Shown here one piece after another: positions 6,778 through 17,348 of a stretch of DNA of 23,492 nt. The stretch is from NCBI RefSeq assembly GCF_001050015.1, contig NZ_CVTB01000293.1, forward strand, positions 1 through 23,492, read 5' to 3'. This stretch comes from Mycolicibacterium malmesburyense (GTDB taxonomy: Bacteria; Actinomycetota; Actinomycetes; Mycobacteriales; Mycobacteriaceae). The notes beneath the pieces are model-generated. The model was not told where the DNA came from, did no database searches, and saw only the letters and a list, made by a program, of their open reading frames with translations. Both the position numbers and the translations under genes were made by a program. The number at the start of each line of letters is the position of its first letter. Within the stretch, counting starts at the first letter, position 1.

Positions 6778-8172
6778 TCAGAAGTTGATCATGTGGCCGA
6801 GCAGTCCGTGGAAGCACTCCTGCAGGGCCTCGGACATGGTCGGGTGCGTGTGCACGTTGCGGGCCAGCTCGGTCGCGGTGAGGTCCCACTTCTGCGCCAG
6901 CGTCAGCTCGGGAAGCAGTTCGGAGACGTCGTGACCGATCAGGTGGCCGCCGAGCAGTTCGCCGTACTTGCCGTCGGCGATCAGCTTGACGAAACCGCTG
7001 GGGTCGCCGGCGCCGTGCGCCTTCGCATTGGCCGTGAACGGGAACTTGGCGACCTTGACGTCGTAACCCTCCTCGCGGGCCTGCTCCTCGGTGAGTCCGA
7101 AGCTGGCCACCTGCGGCTGGCAGAACGTCGCGCGCGGCAACATCCGGTAGTCGCCCAGCGGCAAAGTCTCTGCGCCCGCGATGGTTTCGGCGGCGATGAC
7201 GCCCTGCGCCTCGGCCACGTGGGCAAGCTGCAGCTTGCCCGTCACGTCACCGATCGCGTAGATGTGCGGGACGCTGGTGCGCATGTAATCGTCGATGCCG
7301 ATCGCCTTGCGCTCGGTGACCCCGACGCCGGTGTTCTCGAGCCCGTAGCCCTCGAGGTTGGGCGCGAAACCGATTGCCTGCAGTACCTTTTCGGTCTTGA
7401 TGTCCTCGGACTTGCCGTCCTTGCTGACGGTCACGGTGACCGCGCCACCGTCGTCCTTGATCGACTCGACCTTGGTTCCGGTCAGCACCTTGACGCCGAG
7501 CTTCTTGAACTGCTTCTCGATTTCCTTGGAGACCTCGGCGTCCTCGTTGGGCAGCGCGCGGGGCAGGAACTCGACGATCGTGACGTCGACGCCGTAGTTC
7601 TTCATCACGTAGCCGAACTCCATGCCGATGGCGCCCGCGCCGGCGATGACGATCGATGACGGCAACTCGCGCGTCATGATGAGTTCTTCGTAGGTGACCA
7701 CGTTTTCCGACAGCGACGTGCCCGGTACCAGGCGGGTGCTGCTGCCGGTGGCGACGATGATGTTGTCGAACTCGACGGTCTCGGTGCCGCCCTCGTTCAG
7801 GTCGACCTCGAGCGTGTGATCGTCCTTGAACTTGCCGTAGCCGTGGATCTCGGTGATCTTGTTCTTCTTCATCAGATAGTGCACGCCGGTGACCCGGCCC
7901 TCGGCGACCTTGCGACTGCGGTCGAACGCGGCGCCGTAGTCGAACGTCGCCTCCCCGCTGATGCCGAACTGCTTGGCCTCTTTGGTGAAGATGTGCGCGA
8001 GCTCCGCGTTGCGCAGTAACGCCTTCGACGGGATGCACCCGACGTTGAGGCAGACGCCGCCCCAGTATTTGGGTTCGACGATTGCGGTGTTCAGTCCAAG
8101 CTGGGCGGCACGGATGGCCGCGACGTACCCGCCGGGGCCTGCTCCGAGAACAACGACGTCATAGTGGGTCAC
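6778..8172 (-). CDS. lpdC: Dihydrolipoamide dehydrogenase LpdC
   Basis: This flavoprotein reoxidises dihydrolipoamide with NAD+. In mycobacteria it is the E3 of pyruvate dehydrogenase and branched-chain keto-acid dehydrogenase and part of the AhpC/AhpD antioxidant system. The FAD motif GAGPGG is at residues 10-15, the redox disulfide is in CLNVGC (Cys41/Cys46), the NAD motif is [10 protein letters not shown] and the C-terminal dyad is in HTHPTMSE (His443/Glu448). With the GTG at 8172 the protein is 464 residues, the M. tuberculosis LpdC length, and its numbering agrees. TAGGGT lies 7 nt before this GTG, suggesting a leaderless start. ATG at 8178 (466 residues) is the alternative; a TTG at 8199 is unlikely. 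A small membrane protein follows one nucleotide after the stop. Confidence 0.95.
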   Translation of the reverse strand: MTHYDVVVLGAGPGGYVAAIRAAQLGLNTAIVEPKYWGGVCLNVGCIPSKALLRNAELAHIFTKEAKQFGISGEATFDYGAAFDRSRKVAEGRVTGVHYLMKKNKITEIHGYGKFKDDHTLEVDLNEGGTETVEFDNIIVATGSSTRLVPGTSLSENVVTYEELIMTRELPSSIVIAGAGAIGMEFGYVMKNYGVDVTIVEFLPRALPNEDAEVSKEIEKQFKKLGVKVLTGTKVESIKDDGGAVTVTVSKDGKSEDIKTEKVLQAIGFAPNLEGYGLENTGVGVTERKAIGIDDYMRTSVPHIYAIGDVTGKLQLAHVAEAQGVIAAETIAGAETLPLGDYRMLPRATFCQPQVASFGLTEEQAREEGYDVKVAKFPFTANAKAHGAGDPSGFVKLIADGKYGELLGGHLIGHDVSELLPELTLAQKWDLTATELARNVHTHPTMSEALQECFHGLLGHMINF

Positions 8173-8255
8173 CTTCATCACCCTAATGGGCGGCCGCAAC
8201 TGCCAGTGGGTCTGTTGGACACGTTCGGCGCATTACCCGAGCCGGCAGTGGACGA

Positions 8256-11147
8256 TCAGCCCAGCACATCCTGGGGATCGCGCTGGATCGGCTTGGGCCA
8301 GGGCGCCGGGCGCGGGCGCTGACGCACCTGCAGCGGCCACCAGAACCACCGTCCGAGCAGCGTGGCGACCGACGGTGTCATCAGCCCCCTGATGACGAAG
8401 GTGTCGAAGATCAAGCCCAACGCGATCGTGGTGCCGACCTGCCCGATGACGATCAGATCGCTGACCGCCATCGTCGCCATGGTGAAGGCGAACACCAGGC
8501 CGGCGGCCGTGACCACGGGCCCGCTGCCGGCCATCGCGCGAATGGTGCCGGTGCGCAATCCGGCGCCGACCTCCTCTTTCATCCGCGATACCAGCAGCAG
8601 GTTGTAGTCCGCGCCGACCGCCACCAGCACGATGATCCCCATCGGAAGCACCATCCAGTGCAAGGGGATTCCGATGACGTGCTGCCACAGCACCACCGAC
8701 ATCCCGAATGCGGTGCCCAGGCTCAGCGCCACGGTTCCGACGATGACCAGCGCGGCGACCAGGGCCCGGGTGATGACCATCATGATGACGAGGATCAACA
8801 GCAGCGCGGCGGTGACCGCGATGAGCAGGTCGTAATCGGCGCCCTCCTGCATGTCGTCGAACATCGCCGCGGCGCCGCCGACGTACACCATGGAGCCCTC
8901 CAGCGGTGTGCCCTTGATCGCTGCGGCCGCCGCTTTCTTGAGCGGTTCGATGCGGGCTGTGCCCTCCTCGGTCAGCGGGTCGCCCTGGTGGATGACCGTG
9001 AACCGGACGGCGTGCCCGTCAGGCGACATCATCAAGTCCATGCCGCGGATGAAGTCGGTGTTGGTGAAGGCTTCCGGCGGGACGTAGAACGAGTCGTCGT
9101 TGAGGGCTTCGTCGAACGCCTCGCCCATCGCCGCGCTGTCCGACTGCTGCTCCACGGTCTGGTCCTGCTGCGCGCGCTGAACCTGATACTGGTTGAGCAT
9201 CATCTGGCGCTGGTTTTTCATCGACTGGATCATCCCCGGCATCACCGCGGTCATCTCCAGCGTCAGATCGGCCATCCGGTTGATGTCAGGAACCATGTTC
9301 TGGAAGTCGTCGGACATCGTCGATATGCCGTCGAGGCTGTCGAAGATCGACCGCAGCGACCAGCAGACCGGGATGTTGAAACAGTGTGGCTCCCAGTAGA
9401 AGTAGTTGCGCATGGGGCGGAAGAAATCGTCGAAATCGGCCATGTGATCGCGCACGTCCTGCAACGTCAAAGACGTGTCGGTCATCTTGTCGGCCATGCT
9501 CCGCGAGACCACCGACAGCTCCCGGGTGATCGAGTTCATCTTCTCCATCGAGTCGATGGTGTGCTGCATCTCGTCGGCCTGCGCCAGGATGTTGTCGATG
9601 ACGCCCTGTTGGTAGTCGTTGGCCATGAGTTGGCCGACGCCCTGCTGGCCGATCATGTACGGAATCGTCGTGTGTTCGATCGGCTTGCCGTCGGGCCGAG
9701 TGATGGCCTGCACCTGCGCGATTCCCTCGACCCTCGACAAGGCTTTCGCGATCTTGTCGATCATCAGGAATCCCGCCGGATTTCGCAGATCGCGGTTGGT
9801 CTCGACCATCAGGACGTCCGGGTTCATCCTGGCCTCGGAGAAATGCCGGGTCGCGGCGGCGTAACCGATATTCGCCGAGATGTCGTCGGGCAGATAGAGC
9901 CGGTCGTTGTAGGTCGTGTGGTAGCCGGGCAACGCGACCAGCCCGACCAGGCAGGTCGCGAGGGCGACCACGATGAAGGCGCCGGGCCAGCGCACGGTCG
10001 AGGTGCCGATGCGGCGCCATGCCCGGGTCGACGACTTGGTCCTGGGCTCCAGGAGCTTGCCGAAACGGCTGACCACCGAGATCATCGCGGGACCGAACGT
10101 CAAGGCCACCACGATGCCGAACACCATGGCCGCGGCCATGGGATAGCCCATGCTCTGGAAGTAGGGCAGCCGGGTGAAGTGCAGGCAGAAGGTGGCCCCA
10201 GCGATGGTCAATCCGGACGCGGCCACGACGTGCGCGGTCCCGTGAAACATGGTGTAGTAGGCCGATTCTCGGTCCTCACCGGACCGCCGTGCCTCCTGGT
10301 ACCTGCCGATCAGGAAGATCCCGTAATCGACCGCCGTGGCGATGGTCAGCGTGACCACCAGGTTGGTGGCGAAGGTCGTGAGGCCGAAGACGTTGTTATA
10401 GCCCAAGAACGCGATCAGCCCGCGCGCGCCCAGCAATCCCGTCGCGAGCATGCTGAGCACGACGAGCGTCGTGACGATGGATCGGTAGATCAGCAACAGC
10501 ATCACGACGATGACGCCGAAGGTGAGCATTTCGATCGTCCGCATGCTCTTGTCGCCGACGGCGTTCTGGTCCGTCGTCGTGGCCGCCGCACCGGTCACAT
10601 ACACCTCGACGCCTTCGGGCCTCGGATGTTTCACGACGATGTCGCGCACGGCCCGCACCGAGTCGTTGGCCAATCTGGAGCCTTGATCGCCGGCGATGTA
10701 CACCTGGGTGTAGGCGGCCTTACCGTCGACGCTCTGCGCTCCTGCCGCGGTGAACTTGTCGGACCACAGGTCTTGCACGTACTGCACGTGATCGGCGTCA
10801 GCGCGCAGATCGGCAACCATCTGCCGGTAGAACTCGAGCGCTTCTTCGCCGAGCTTGTCCTCGCCCTCGAGCACCACCATCACCGAGCTGCTGGTGTTGT
10901 ATTCCTCGAATGTGGTGCCGACGCGCTTCATCGCGATCATCGACGGCGCATCCTGGGGACTCATCGAGACCGCGCGCTGCTTGCCGACCACTTCCAGCTG
11001 CGGCACCGTGGTGTTGAGCAAGCCGATGATGACGACCCAGCCCACGATGATCGGCAGCGCGAATATCCGGATCAGCCGCGGAAGCCATGCCCGCTTCGGC
11101 CGGGCGACAGGAGGGGTGTCGGTCACCGCGTCGGTCCCGGGCCTCAT
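8256..11147 (-). CDS. MmpL4/5-type RND transporter
   Basis: This 963-residue inner-membrane transporter has the MmpL layout: one N-terminal helix, a periplasmic domain, five helices, a second large periplasmic domain (about 430-735), then six helices. The proton-relay Asp-Tyr pairs are in [12 protein letters not shown] (Asp274/Tyr275) and [12 protein letters not shown] (Asp847/Tyr848). The second periplasmic domain contains a long Met/Gln/Asp-rich coiled-coil section and the pair CFNIPVC, features of the MmpL4/MmpL5 branch that exports siderophores with MmpS partners. The short C-terminus also fits that branch rather than MmpL3. ATG at 11147 overlaps the mmpS stop as ATGA; a TTG further upstream is not needed. 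The cargo is inferred, with glycopeptidolipid-type lipids an alternative. Confidence 0.92.
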   Translation of the reverse strand: MRPGTDAVTDTPPVARPKRAWLPRLIRIFALPIIVGWVVIIGLLNTTVPQLEVVGKQRAVSMSPQDAPSMIAMKRVGTTFEEYNTSSSVMVVLEGEDKLGEEALEFYRQMVADLRADADHVQYVQDLWSDKFTAAGAQSVDGKAAYTQVYIAGDQGSRLANDSVRAVRDIVVKHPRPEGVEVYVTGAAATTTDQNAVGDKSMRTIEMLTFGVIVVMLLLIYRSIVTTLVVLSMLATGLLGARGLIAFLGYNNVFGLTTFATNLVVTLTIATAVDYGIFLIGRYQEARRSGEDRESAYYTMFHGTAHVVAASGLTIAGATFCLHFTRLPYFQSMGYPMAAAMVFGIVVALTFGPAMISVVSRFGKLLEPRTKSSTRAWRRIGTSTVRWPGAFIVVALATCLVGLVALPGYHTTYNDRLYLPDDISANIGYAAATRHFSEARMNPDVLMVETNRDLRNPAGFLMIDKIAKALSRVEGIAQVQAITRPDGKPIEHTTIPYMIGQQGVGQLMANDYQQGVIDNILAQADEMQHTIDSMEKMNSITRELSVVSRSMADKMTDTSLTLQDVRDHMADFDDFFRPMRNYFYWEPHCFNIPVCWSLRSIFDSLDGISTMSDDFQNMVPDINRMADLTLEMTAVMPGMIQSMKNQRQMMLNQYQVQRAQQDQTVEQQSDSAAMGEAFDEALNDDSFYVPPEAFTNTDFIRGMDLMMSPDGHAVRFTVIHQGDPLTEEGTARIEPLKKAAAAAIKGTPLEGSMVYVGGAAAMFDDMQEGADYDLLIAVTAALLLILVIMMVITRALVAALVIVGTVALSLGTAFGMSVVLWQHVIGIPLHWMVLPMGIIVLVAVGADYNLLLVSRMKEEVGAGLRTGTIRAMAGSGPVVTAAGLVFAFTMATMAVSDLIVIGQVGTTIALGLIFDTFVIRGLMTPSVATLLGRWFWWPLQVRQRPRPAPWPKPIQRDPQDVLG

Positions 11148-11563
11148 GCGGACTTCACCAGACAAAAGGTCTGCGCGTTCGGGCCCGACGCCGTGTTCTC
11201 ATCCTTGAGTTCGTCGTCCACCGTGATCCGGCAGGTAATGGACCGGCCGTCGGTCTGGGCGATGATGTTCGGCGCCACCGATGGCGCCGTGGTCTCCAAC
11301 GTCAGGGCCCACGGCAGGCTCACGTTTCCGGCGCGCACCGGCTTGCCGTCCAGATCCAGGTAGTTGACGACCGCGGTTCCCGAACCGAGGACCTCGTAGG
11401 TGACGACCTTGGGAATGAATTTCTCCGCGGTGTCCGCACCGATCGGCGTCACGAGGACGGGCTCTGCACCGAAAATCCCCCGAAAGTGCGACACCGCGAG
11501 ATAACCCACGGACACGGCGACGACGATCATGACGGGAAGCCAGATTCGCGTGATCACCTTCAT
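11144..11563 (-). CDS. MmpS-family membrane accessory protein (MmpS4-like)
   Basis: This 139-residue partner of the MmpL transporter has one N-terminal transmembrane helix (about 7-25, [19 protein letters not shown]) and a beta-rich periplasmic domain with two cysteines (ITCRITV and TFCLVKSA). The end TFCLVKSA is very close to MmpS4 of M. tuberculosis (Rv0451c), and the length equals the family norm. The ATG at 11563 is preceded by GAGGGG about 11 nt upstream. It is the first gene of an mmpS-mmpL pair overlapping by 4 nt (ATGA), so the two are co-translated. A well-formed promoter, TTGACC-N17-TAGCTT, lies upstream at 11653-11681. Confidence 0.9.
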   Translation of the reverse strand: MKVITRIWLPVMIVVAVSVGYLAVSHFRGIFGAEPVLVTPIGADTAEKFIPKVVTYEVLGSGTAVVNYLDLDGKPVRAGNVSLPWALTLETTAPSVAPNIIAQTDGRSITCRITVDDELKDENTASGPNAQTFCLVKSA

Positions 11564-11652
11564 TGACGGCGGCCCCTCGGGTTGGCGGTCAAGTGCTGGC
11601 CTTTCGGCGTTGTCACGACCCCGATGTCGAGGGGACGAAATGCTAGTCAGCC

Positions 11653-11681
11653 AAGCTAACGAACTAAGTGGACAAGGTCAA
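11653..11681 (-). promoter_or_regulatory. Promoter of mmpS/mmpL
   Basis: On the minus strand TTGACC (11681-11676) and TAGCTT (11658-11653) are separated by exactly 17 nt. This gives a start site near 11646 and a leader of about 80 nt. The -10 overlaps TTAGCTTGGCTGACTAGC, which loosely recalls the IdeR iron box but has a one-base spacing difference. The divergent TetR product could also bind here. The promoter is well supported by pattern; the regulator is open. Confidence 0.55.
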
Positions 11682-11703
11682 TCCGCTTTTGTGTTGGGCG
11701 CAT

Positions 11704-11709
11704 TACACT
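11704..11709 (+). promoter_or_regulatory. Putative -10 hexamer of the tetR gene (leaderless start)
   Basis: TACACT matches TANNNT and lies 7 nt before the ATG at 11717. The intervening CGGCCGG contains no usable ribosome binding site, so the transcript probably starts at the ATG. Confidence 0.45.
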
Positions 11710-11716
11710 CGGCCGG

Positions 11717-12391
11717 ATGAGAGCGGGTGAGACGGAGCCGCAGCCGGGCGGCCGCCCCCTGCGAAAGGACGCCGAGCGCAACCGCAATCGCGTTCTGCAG
11801 GCCGCGCGGGAGTTGTTCGCGGATAAGGGCCTGGAGCCCAATCTCAATGACGTCGCCCGATACGCAGGGGTGGGCGTGGGAACGGTGTACCGGCGCTTCG
11901 CGACAAAAGGCGAACTGCTCGAGGCCATCTTCGTCGACGGCCTGGATCAGCTGACGGCTTTGGCTGAGGCGGGACTGCGTCATCAGGACCCGTGGGACGG
12001 CTTCGCTTGGTACGTCGAGCAGATGTGCGAATTGACCGCCACCGACCGAGGTCTGCGGGAGATAGCGTTCAGCAAGGCCTACGGCAGCGAACGGGTGACG
12101 GCGGCCCAAGAGCGCCTTCACCCGGTGGCCGCCAAACTCGTTGAGCGAGCGCAGATCGACGGCCGCTTACGTTCGGACATCTCCTCCACCGACATGCCGA
12201 TCATCAGCCTGCTGGCCGGCATGGTCAGTGAGTTCGCCGGACACGTCGACAACGATCTTTGGCGTCGCTACGTAGGTATTCTGTTGAGCGGCATGCGTTC
12301 TCACCTCGAAAACGAGCCGTTGCCGGTGACGGCCCTGGACCGGCAGGCGCTCGAGGTGGCGATGCGGACATGGGAGCCCGCCGGCCGCTAG
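11717..12391 (+). CDS. TetR-family regulator divergent from mmpS/mmpL
   Basis: This 224-residue protein has a typical TetR N-terminal DNA-binding domain: RNRNRVLQAARELFADKG leads into a helix-turn-helix with DVARYAGVGVGTVYRRF at about 45-61. A helical ligand and dimer domain follows. It is transcribed away from mmpS with 153 nt between the start codons, the arrangement of Rv0452 next to mmpS4 in M. tuberculosis. It is therefore the obvious candidate regulator of the exporter and possibly of itself. Its ligand is unknown. The ATG at 11717 is the first in-frame start and follows a TACACT hexamer by 7 nt. The gene ends 20 nt from the convergent Rv0461-like gene. Confidence 0.88.
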   Translation: MRAGETEPQPGGRPLRKDAERNRNRVLQAARELFADKGLEPNLNDVARYAGVGVGTVYRRFATKGELLEAIFVDGLDQLTALAEAGLRHQDPWDGFAWYVEQMCELTATDRGLREIAFSKAYGSERVTAAQERLHPVAAKLVERAQIDGRLRSDISSTDMPIISLLAGMVSEFAGHVDNDLWRRYVGILLSGMRSHLENEPLPVTALDRQALEVAMRTWEPAGR

Positions 12392-12411
12392 GGCCGTTGG
12401 CACGAGTCGGC

Positions 12412-12894
12412 TCAGTACGGAAGCACTCCCGCGAAACACCGACTCGCCCACTCGCAGTAGTAGATGCCGTGCAGCACAGCTGCGCCCGCGACGGCCGCCA
12501 AGGGGGCGGACATCGCCCCGATCGACAGCGCCGACACCAGGGGCCGGTCGGGTGCCATGGCGAGGAGCATGCCGACGACCGTCGACGTGACGACGAAGAC
12601 CATCACGACGAACACCGGCGCCGTCTTGTCGATCGAGTGGTACCACCAGTGGTACAGGGCCCATCCGGCCACTGCGGACAACGCCCAGACCCCCGCGACG
12701 ACGAGCACGAACTTCCATCGCTTCAAGTACTGGTAGTTGCCGGGGACCACCAGGGGTTGGGCGGGGACCGGCACCGGCTCGGACGGGCGCTCCGCGACGG
12801 CCGTCGCGCTCACCGCCCGGAACTCGCCGGTGGTGAATGTCGGCGTGTAGGGCTCCGTCGGATCCCCGGGCAGCGTGTCGGTTGTCTCAGGCAC
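12412..12894 (-). CDS. Membrane protein (Rv0461-like)
   Basis: GTG at 12894 gives 160 residues; an upstream start at 12924 would give 170. The first ~57 residues are Pro/Thr-rich and hydrophilic. They are followed by about three transmembrane helices (roughly 60-80, 90-110 and 118-140) and a short tail with two cysteines (YYCEWASRCFAGVLPY). Position and architecture fit M. tuberculosis Rv0461. The chosen GTG overlaps the preceding stop by 8 nt (GTGCCTGA) and has AGGCGGT upstream. It is the last gene of the aldehyde dehydrogenase cluster. No known function. Confidence 0.75.
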   Translation of the reverse strand: MPETTDTLPGDPTEPYTPTFTTGEFRAVSATAVAERPSEPVPVPAQPLVVPGNYQYLKRWKFVLVVAGVWALSAVAGWALYHWWYHSIDKTAPVFVVMVFVVTSTVVGMLLAMAPDRPLVSALSIGAMSAPLAAVAGAAVLHGIYYCEWASRCFAGVLPY

Positions 12895-13198
12895 CGTGCA
12901 CCGCCTGGATGGCGACCAGCACACCGAACCATCCGGGCGCGACCGCGAGCAGGAACGCAGCGGCGGTGGTCACCCAGCGCCGCGCCGACGTCAGGATCGC
13001 CAACATGCCCAGGAGGCCGGGCACGCCGACGACGAGGCCGACCACGACGTCGGGTCGGATCGGGGTGTCGATCACCAGTGTCGCGGCGATCCCGAGGACC
13101 AGGCCCACCGCCGTACCGACCAGCATTGCGCTGGTCAGCACCCATGCACGCGGAAGCGGTATCACGTTTCGAAGGCTACGCGGACCGCTCCCCGCCAC
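12887..13198 (-). CDS. Small hydrophobic membrane protein (Rv0460-like)
   Basis: This is a protein of up to 103 residues with about three hydrophobic helices (VLTSAMLVGTAVGLVLGIAA, VVVGLVVGVPGLLGMLAIL, and a third near AAAFLLAVAPGWFGVLVAI). The GTG at 13198 lies 3 nt after the DUF779 stop, so coupling is likely. GTG at 13165 or 13141 would give 92 or 84 residues, closer to the ~79 residues remembered for Rv0460, so the start is uncertain. It overlaps the next gene by 8 nt. No motif suggests a function. Confidence 0.7.
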   Translation of the reverse strand: MAGSGPRSLRNVIPLPRAWVLTSAMLVGTAVGLVLGIAATLVIDTPIRPDVVVGLVVGVPGLLGMLAILTSARRWVTTAAAFLLAVAPGWFGVLVAIQAVHGA

Positions 13199-13201
13199 CC
13201 G

Positions 13202-13720
13202 CTATCGGCGCGGCGCGTCAGGTATCGGACACGCATCGATTGCATTACCGACGATGTGCGTTTCCGACGCCGGCGGGCGGATACCGGCCGCGAAATCAGC
13301 GCCGGTCACGACGGGTGCGTCGATCAACAACCGGTTCTCTTCCTCGGTGAACGCACGCCCGCGGCTCAGGAATCGGACCCCTTCGGGTGCCTCGACGCTG
13401 AAGCCGCCGCCCCGACCCGCCACGACGTCGATCACCAACTGCGTGTGCTTCCACGCGTCGAATTGCGGCCCGGAGATCCACACCGGAACCCCTTCCGGTT
13501 GGACGTCCGGGCCCACGTCGAGGAGCGCGAGCAGCACATCGCGGTCGCCGACCAAGAACTCGCCGTCGGGGTAGCACATCGGCGACGACCCGTCGCAGCA
13601 TCCACCGGACTGGTGGAACATCAGCGCGCCGTGCCTGCCCTGCAGGCGAGCCAGCAGTTCGGCGGCCGCCCGGGTGATCAACGCTCGCTTCGGCGCTGTT
13701 TCCTCCTGCGGATGCGACAC
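13202..13720 (-). CDS. DUF779 protein paired with aldehyde dehydrogenase
   Basis: This 172-residue protein belongs to DUF779, which is repeatedly found beside AcoD/ExaC-type aldehyde dehydrogenases (Rv0459 next to Rv0458 in M. tuberculosis). The hallmark is FHQSGGCCDGSSPMCYPDGEF with Cys41, Cys42 and Cys49, plus conserved WISGPQF and WKHTQLVIDVV. The cysteine cluster suggests metal or redox chemistry, but this is inference. GTG at 13720 lies 2 nt after the dehydrogenase stop, implying coupled translation; an in-frame extension into the dehydrogenase gene is not credible. It may assist maturation or regulation of the dehydrogenase. Confidence 0.85.
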   Translation of the reverse strand: MSHPQEETAPKRALITRAAAELLARLQGRHGALMFHQSGGCCDGSSPMCYPDGEFLVGDRDVLLALLDVGPDVQPEGVPVWISGPQFDAWKHTQLVIDVVAGRGGGFSVEAPEGVRFLSRGRAFTEEENRLLIDAPVVTGADFAAGIRPPASETHIVGNAIDACPIPDAPRR

Positions 13721-13722
13721 CG

Positions 13723-15255
<1,533 letters not shown>

Positions 15256-15308
15256 CGTGTCCTCCCTCGAACGGTGTAACCGAGCTCACACTACGCCCGG
15301 ACGCCACA

Positions 15309-17348
15309 ATGGTTCCCGTGAGTTCCGATGAGCGCGTGCGCGAAGTGCAGACCGACCCGGACCCCTACCTGTGGCTCGAGGACATCACCGGCGACGACAC
15401 GCTGGACTGGGTGCGCGAACACAACGAGCCGACGATCGCCCGCTTCGGCGGGGCACGGTTCGAGCAGATGCGCAACGAGGCGTTGGAGGTGCTCGACACC
15501 GACGCCCGCATCCCCTATGTCCGCAGGCGCAGCGATCACCTGTACAACTTCTGGCGCGACGCGGACCATCCGCGCGGCCTGTGGCGGCGCACGACCCTGG
15601 AGAGCTACCGCACCGAGCAGCCGGAGTGGGACGTCCTGATCGACGTCGACGCCATCGCCGAGGATGACGACGAGAACTGGGTGTGGGCCGGCGCCGAGGT
15701 GCTCGAGCCCGACTACTCCCTCGCCCTCGTCGAACTGTCCCGGGGCGGTGCCGACGCCACCGTCGTGCGCGAGTTCGACCTGACCGCAAGGAAGTTCGTC
15801 GCCGACGGTTTCGCGCTGCCGGAGGCCAAGTCGGGCGTCACCTGGCAGGACCGCGACACCGTGCTGGTCGGAACCGACTTCGGTCCGGGTTCGTTGACCG
15901 ACTCCGGTTACCCCCGCATGGTGAAGCGCTGGCGGCGCGGGGAGCCGCTCGCCGATGCGCCGACGCTGTTCGAAGGCGAGGCCGGCGACGTCAGCGTGGG
16001 CTGCGGCTACGACCCGACACCGGGTTTCGAGCGGTTACTGATCACGCGGTCGTTCGACTTTTTCAACCGGGAGCGCTACGAGTTGCGTGGCGACTCGCTG
16101 ATCCGGATCGACGTGCCCACCGACGCCGGAATCTCGGCGCACCGAGAATGGCTGTTGATCCGGCCCCGCACCGACTGGACGGTGGGCTCGACGACGTACC
16201 GCGCCGGCTCCCTGCTGGCCGCCGACTACGCCGAATTCCTCGACGGCGCACGGGACCTGTCCGTCGTGTTCGAACCCGACGAGCACTCCAGCCTCGAGGA
16301 CTACGCGTGGACGCGCGACCGCCTGATCCTCGTCACGCTCGTCGACGTGATCAGCAACGTACAGATCGTGACACCGGGGACCTGGCAGCGCGCCGAGATT
16401 CCCGGGATCCCACCCAACACCAACACCGTGCTGGTCGACGCCGACGAGTACGGGGACGAGATCTTCCTCGACTCCAGCGGTTTCGACACCCCGTCACGGC
16501 TGCTGTGGGGCGTGGCCGGTGACGCCGTCACCGAGGTCAAACGCGCACCCTCGTTCTTCGATGCGGCCGACCTGCGGGTGGATCAATATTTCGCCGCCTC
16601 CGATGACGGCACCATGATCCCGTACTTCGTTGTCGCACATCGTCACAACCAGGCGCCCGGACCTACGCTGTTGAGCGGATACGGCGGCTTCGAGGTGGCC
16701 AGTACACCGAGCTACAGCGGCGTCCTGGGCCGGCTGTGGCTGAGCCGCGGCGGTACGTACGTGCTGGCGAACATCCGCGGTGGCGGCGAGTACGGGCCGA
16801 CGTGGCACACACAGGCGATGCGGGAGAACCGACATCTCGTCTATGAGGACTTCGCCGCTGTCGCACGCGATCTCGTCGCCCGCGGCATCACCACCGTCGG
16901 GCAACTCGCAGCGCAGGGCGGCAGCAACGGCGGCCTGTTGATGGGCGTGATGCTGACGCGGTACCCCGAGCTGTTCGGCGCGCTGGTGTGCAGCGTGCCG
17001 CTGCTCGACATGCGCCGATACCATCTGCTGTTAGCGGGCGCCTCGTGGATGGCCGAGTACGGAGACCCCGATGATCCCGGAGACTGGGAGTTCATCTCGA
17101 AATACTCGCCTTACCAGAACATCTCGGCGGATCGCCGGTATCCGCCGGTGTTGATCACCACGTCGACGCGCGACGACCGCGTGCATCCGGGCCATGCCCG
17201 CAAGATGACGGCGGCATTGGAAAGTGCGGGCCATCCGGTGCACTACTACGAGAACATCGAGGGCGGTCACGCCGGTGCGGCCGACAACGCGCAGACCGCT
17301 TTCCGATCGGCGTTGATCTACGAGTTCCTGTGGTCGGTGCTCAGCTGA
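15309..17348 (+). CDS. Prolyl oligopeptidase family serine peptidase (Rv0457c-like)
   Basis: This 679-residue S9 peptidase has an N-terminal start typical of the family (DPDPYLWLED), a beta-propeller region (about 80-400) and a C-terminal alpha/beta-hydrolase domain. The nucleophile is in GGSNGG (Ser539), the Asp in TRDDRVHP (about 622) and the His in EGGHAG (His654). RGGGEYGPTWH precedes the nucleophile, as in prolyl oligopeptidases. No signal peptide is visible, so it should be cytoplasmic, cleaving short peptides or esters. ATG at 15309 or GTG at 15318 could be the start; neither has a clear ribosome binding site. Its stop overlaps that of the convergent efeB-like gene by 8 nt in the palindrome TCAGCTGA. 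Confidence 0.92.
   Translation: MVPVSSDERVREVQTDPDPYLWLEDITGDDTLDWVREHNEPTIARFGGARFEQMRNEALEVLDTDARIPYVRRRSDHLYNFWRDADHPRGLWRRTTLESYRTEQPEWDVLIDVDAIAEDDDENWVWAGAEVLEPDYSLALVELSRGGADATVVREFDLTARKFVADGFALPEAKSGVTWQDRDTVLVGTDFGPGSLTDSGYPRMVKRWRRGEPLADAPTLFEGEAGDVSVGCGYDPTPGFERLLITRSFDFFNRERYELRGDSLIRIDVPTDAGISAHREWLLIRPRTDWTVGSTTYRAGSLLAADYAEFLDGARDLSVVFEPDEHSSLEDYAWTRDRLILVTLVDVISNVQIVTPGTWQRAEIPGIPPNTNTVLVDADEYGDEIFLDSSGFDTPSRLLWGVAGDAVTEVKRAPSFFDAADLRVDQYFAASDDGTMIPYFVVAHRHNQAPGPTLLSGYGGFEVASTPSYSGVLGRLWLSRGGTYVLANIRGGGEYGPTWHTQAMRENRHLVYEDFAAVARDLVARGITTVGQLAAQGGSNGGLLMGVMLTRYPELFGALVCSVPLLDMRRYHLLLAGASWMAEYGDPDDPGDWEFISKYSPYQNISADRRYPPVLITTSTRDDRVHPGHARKMTAALESAGHPVHYYENIEGGHAGAADNAQTAFRSALIYEFLWSVLS

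Noticed and set aside
8199..8249. Inverted repeat ACTGCC...GGCAGT between lpdC and mmpL as a terminator
   Set aside because: Six-base arms with a 39-nt loop and no T-run; expected by chance.
8658..11363. A 901-codon frame antisense to mmpL
   Set aside because: His/Arg/Asp-rich translation without domain features, directly opposite a certain gene; typical of GC-rich third-position bias.
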